Part shown: in pieces, positions 62,503 to 64,000 of the stretch | Position numbering within the stretch: position 1 is the first letter of the stretch | Layout of the letters: every line of letters starts with the position of its first letter | Assembly: GCA_963693285.1 (NCBI GenBank) | Contig: OY848926.1 | Location: forward strand, 2,795,001-2,859,000 | From: Xestospongia muta | Lineage: Eukaryota > Porifera > Demospongiae > Haplosclerida > Petrosiidae | Direction: 5' to 3' | Length of the DNA stretch: 64,000 nt | Translations under genes and position numbers: made by a program | The notes under the pieces: model-generated | Databases searched by the model: none | What the model saw: the letters and a program-made list of their open reading frames with translations, nothing else | What the model was told of the DNA's origin: nothing

Positions 62503-64000
62503 ATCTAGAGTTTAGGAAGTTTATTTTTCTTAAATATTCAAATAAAGTAGTCTAAATAGATTAAAATTCTAAATAAACTGTTTAGATGTTTTTTAAATTA
62601 AAAAAAATTAACTATAAAAACTGGTTAAATAAATCTTTGAATAAATTAGTCTAAATAGGTTAAAGTTCTAAAATAAACTGTTTAAATCTTCTTGAAAGTT
62701 AAAAACATTTAGAAGTTAACTATCAAAACTACTTAAATAAGCTGATCTATAGAGTTTAGTAAGTTTATCTGTGTTAAATCAATAGATAAATTAGTCTAAA
62801 TTGATTAAAACTCTAAAATAAAATGTTTTGATCTTTTTGAACATTAAAAAAGTTTAGAAGCTAACTCTCAAAATTAAGCTGATCTAAAGAGTCAAGTAAG
62901 TTTATCTGTCTTAAATCTTTGGATTTATTAGTGTAAATAGGTTGAAACACTAAAATAAAGTGTTTAGAGTTTGTTAACTATCAAAACTGATTAAATAAGC
63001 TGATCTAAAAAGTTTAGTAACTTTATCTGTCTAATTTTAACTTTGGATAAATTACTCTAAATAGGTTAAAACTCTAAAATAAACCTTTTAGAGCTTTATT
63101 AAAGTTAAAAAAAGAAATTAACTGCAAAATTGCCTAAATAAGCTGACCTAAAGAGGTTAGTAAATTTATTTGTCTTACATCTTTGGATAAATCAGTCTAA
63201 ATAGGATAAAACTCTAAAATAAACTATTTAGAGCTTTTAAATGTTAAATTGATTAAATAAGCTGATGTAATGAGTTTATTATGTTTATATGTCTTAAATA
63301 TTTGGATAAATTAGTCTTAGTAGGTTGAAACTCTAAAATGAACTGTTTAGAGCTTTTTGAGACTTAAAAAAATTAACTATCAAAAGTGCTAAAATAAGCT
63401 GATCTAAAACGTTTAGTAACTTTATCTGTCTTAAATTTTTGGTTAAATTAGTCTAAATACGTGAAAGGTCTAAAATAAACTATTTAGAGCTTTTAAAAGT
63501 TAAAAAAAATTAACTATCAAAACTGCTTAAATAAGCTGATCTAATGAGTTTAGTAGGTTTATCTGTCTTAAATCTTTGGATAAATTTGTCTAAATAGGTT
63601 AAAACTCTTAATAAACTGTTTAGAACTTTTTGAAAGTTAAAAAAATTAACTATGAAAACTGCTTAAATAAGCTGATCTAAAGAGTTTAGTTAGTTTATTT
63701 GTCTTACATCTTTGAATAAATATGTTTAAATAGGTTAAAACTCTAAAAAAAACTGTTTAAAGCTTTTAAAAATTAAAAAAGTTTAGAAATTAACTATCAA
63801 AACTGCTTAAATAAGCTGATCTAATGAGTTTAGTAAGTTAATCTGTCTTAAATCTTTGGATAAATTAGTCTAAATAGGTTAAAACTGTAAAATAAACAGT
63901 TTAGAGCTTTTTTAAAGTTAAAAATGTTTACAAATTAACCTTCAAACTCCTTAAATAAGCTGATCTAATGAGTTTAGTAACATTATCCGTCTTAAATGTT
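62503..64000 (+). repeat. Diverged flanking satellite, about 10 short monomers
   Basis: Recognisably the same family but strongly diverged. The landmark GCTGA(T/C) recurs at 62,741, 62,878, 62,999, 63,142, 63,261, 63,398, 63,535, 63,671, 63,815 and 63,959, giving lengths of 119 to 144 bp. Most copies have TCTTTGGATAAATTAG where the main array has ATACTAATAAAGTAG, and AACTATCAAAACTGCTTAA instead of AACTGTGAAAACTGGTTAA. At 62,502 the main array breaks after AAAGTAG and resumes at ATCTAGAGTTTAG, a partial monomer; a second truncation is near 62,627. The shared replacements show a separate older subfamily rather than random decay alone. No gene or mobile element is visible, and it continues past the window. 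Confidence 0.85.

Noticed and set aside
1..64000. Possible protein-coding regions
   Set aside because: The 145-bp unit shifts frame each copy and contains TAA, TAG or TGA (and their complements) in every frame. In the consensus no frame stays open past about 40 codons, so any longer open stretch in a variant is chance.
1..64000. CRISPR array or similar spaced repeat
   Set aside because: The repeats abut directly with no unique spacers, the unit is 145 bp, and no associated genes are present.
1..64000. Human-type alpha satellite or a CENP-B box
   Set aside because: The period is 145 rather than about 171 bp, the sequence is not similar, and the CpG-bearing TTCG....A..CGGG pattern is absent.
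1..64000. Assignment to a known insect 142-144 bp satellite or to a plant satellite
   Set aside because: The length is similar to several described families, but I do not recognise the sequence, and length alone is not evidence.
62503..64000. Flank as a separate transposon or unique sequence
   Set aside because: Each segment aligns to the 145-bp monomer in order, with GCTGATCTAA and TAGTCTAAATAGG landmarks every 119-144 bp, so it is diverged satellite.
1..64000. Telomeric repeats, tRNA or rRNA genes, microsatellites
   Set aside because: None of their signatures was seen in either strand; the only simple tracts are the short A and T runs of the monomer.

Overview
The window is satellite DNA from end to end. 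It is a eukaryotic, AT-rich tandem array of a 145-bp monomer, every copy in the same orientation. I find no protein-coding gene, RNA gene, transposon, CRISPR array or other unique sequence. A monomer matching my hand-made consensus lies at 18,090-18,234. It is about 23% G+C, has no CpG, and has stop codons in all six frames. About 431 monomers fill 1-62,502, and about ten shorter, diverged relatives fill 62,503-64,000. The layout (long homogeneous array, higher-order repeats, decayed monomers at one end) is that of a centromeric or pericentromeric satellite seen near its right edge. The left edge is outside the window. I do not recognise the satellite family and cannot name the organism; an insect or a plant would both fit.

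Layout. 1-2,943 is an irregular block with a 6-monomer (869 bp) echo. 2,944-18,280 and 18,281-32,490 are two copies of one very large tandem duplication (15,337 bp and about 14.2 kb). They differ by a 1,159-bp, 8-monomer block present only in the first. Smaller nested duplications inside them (6-, about 30- and 14/22-monomer spacings) are mostly shared by both copies, so they are older. 32,491-35,105 is mixed and holds a partial third copy of the tail of the big unit. 35,106-38,292 and 38,293-41,479 are two tandem copies of a 3,187-bp, 22-monomer unit. 41,480-42,300 is a transition zone with unusually diverged monomers. From about 42,300 to 57,940 there is a different higher-order repeat, an ordered cycle of up to 13 recognisable monomer types. 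Its copies have 11, 20, 13, 13, 9, 12, 10, 10 and 10 monomers, the last three being nearly identical 1,447-bp units. 57,941-62,502 continues the same monomer types in looser order. At 62,502 a truncated monomer marks the start of the diverged flank.

How it works together. Nothing here encodes a product. The sequence records repeated unequal exchange at several scales, with exchange points in register inside monomers and a visible hybrid monomer at 52,683-52,827. Within the monomer, two stretches are nearly invariant, while a 25-30 bp stretch near the middle exists in a few alternative forms that label monomer types. Short dyads, spaced A-tracts and a monomer length close to that of core nucleosomal DNA are compatible with a chromatin role, but that is inference. 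All coordinates and offsets come from reading and counting by eye, so block edges carry an uncertainty of a few to a few tens of bases.
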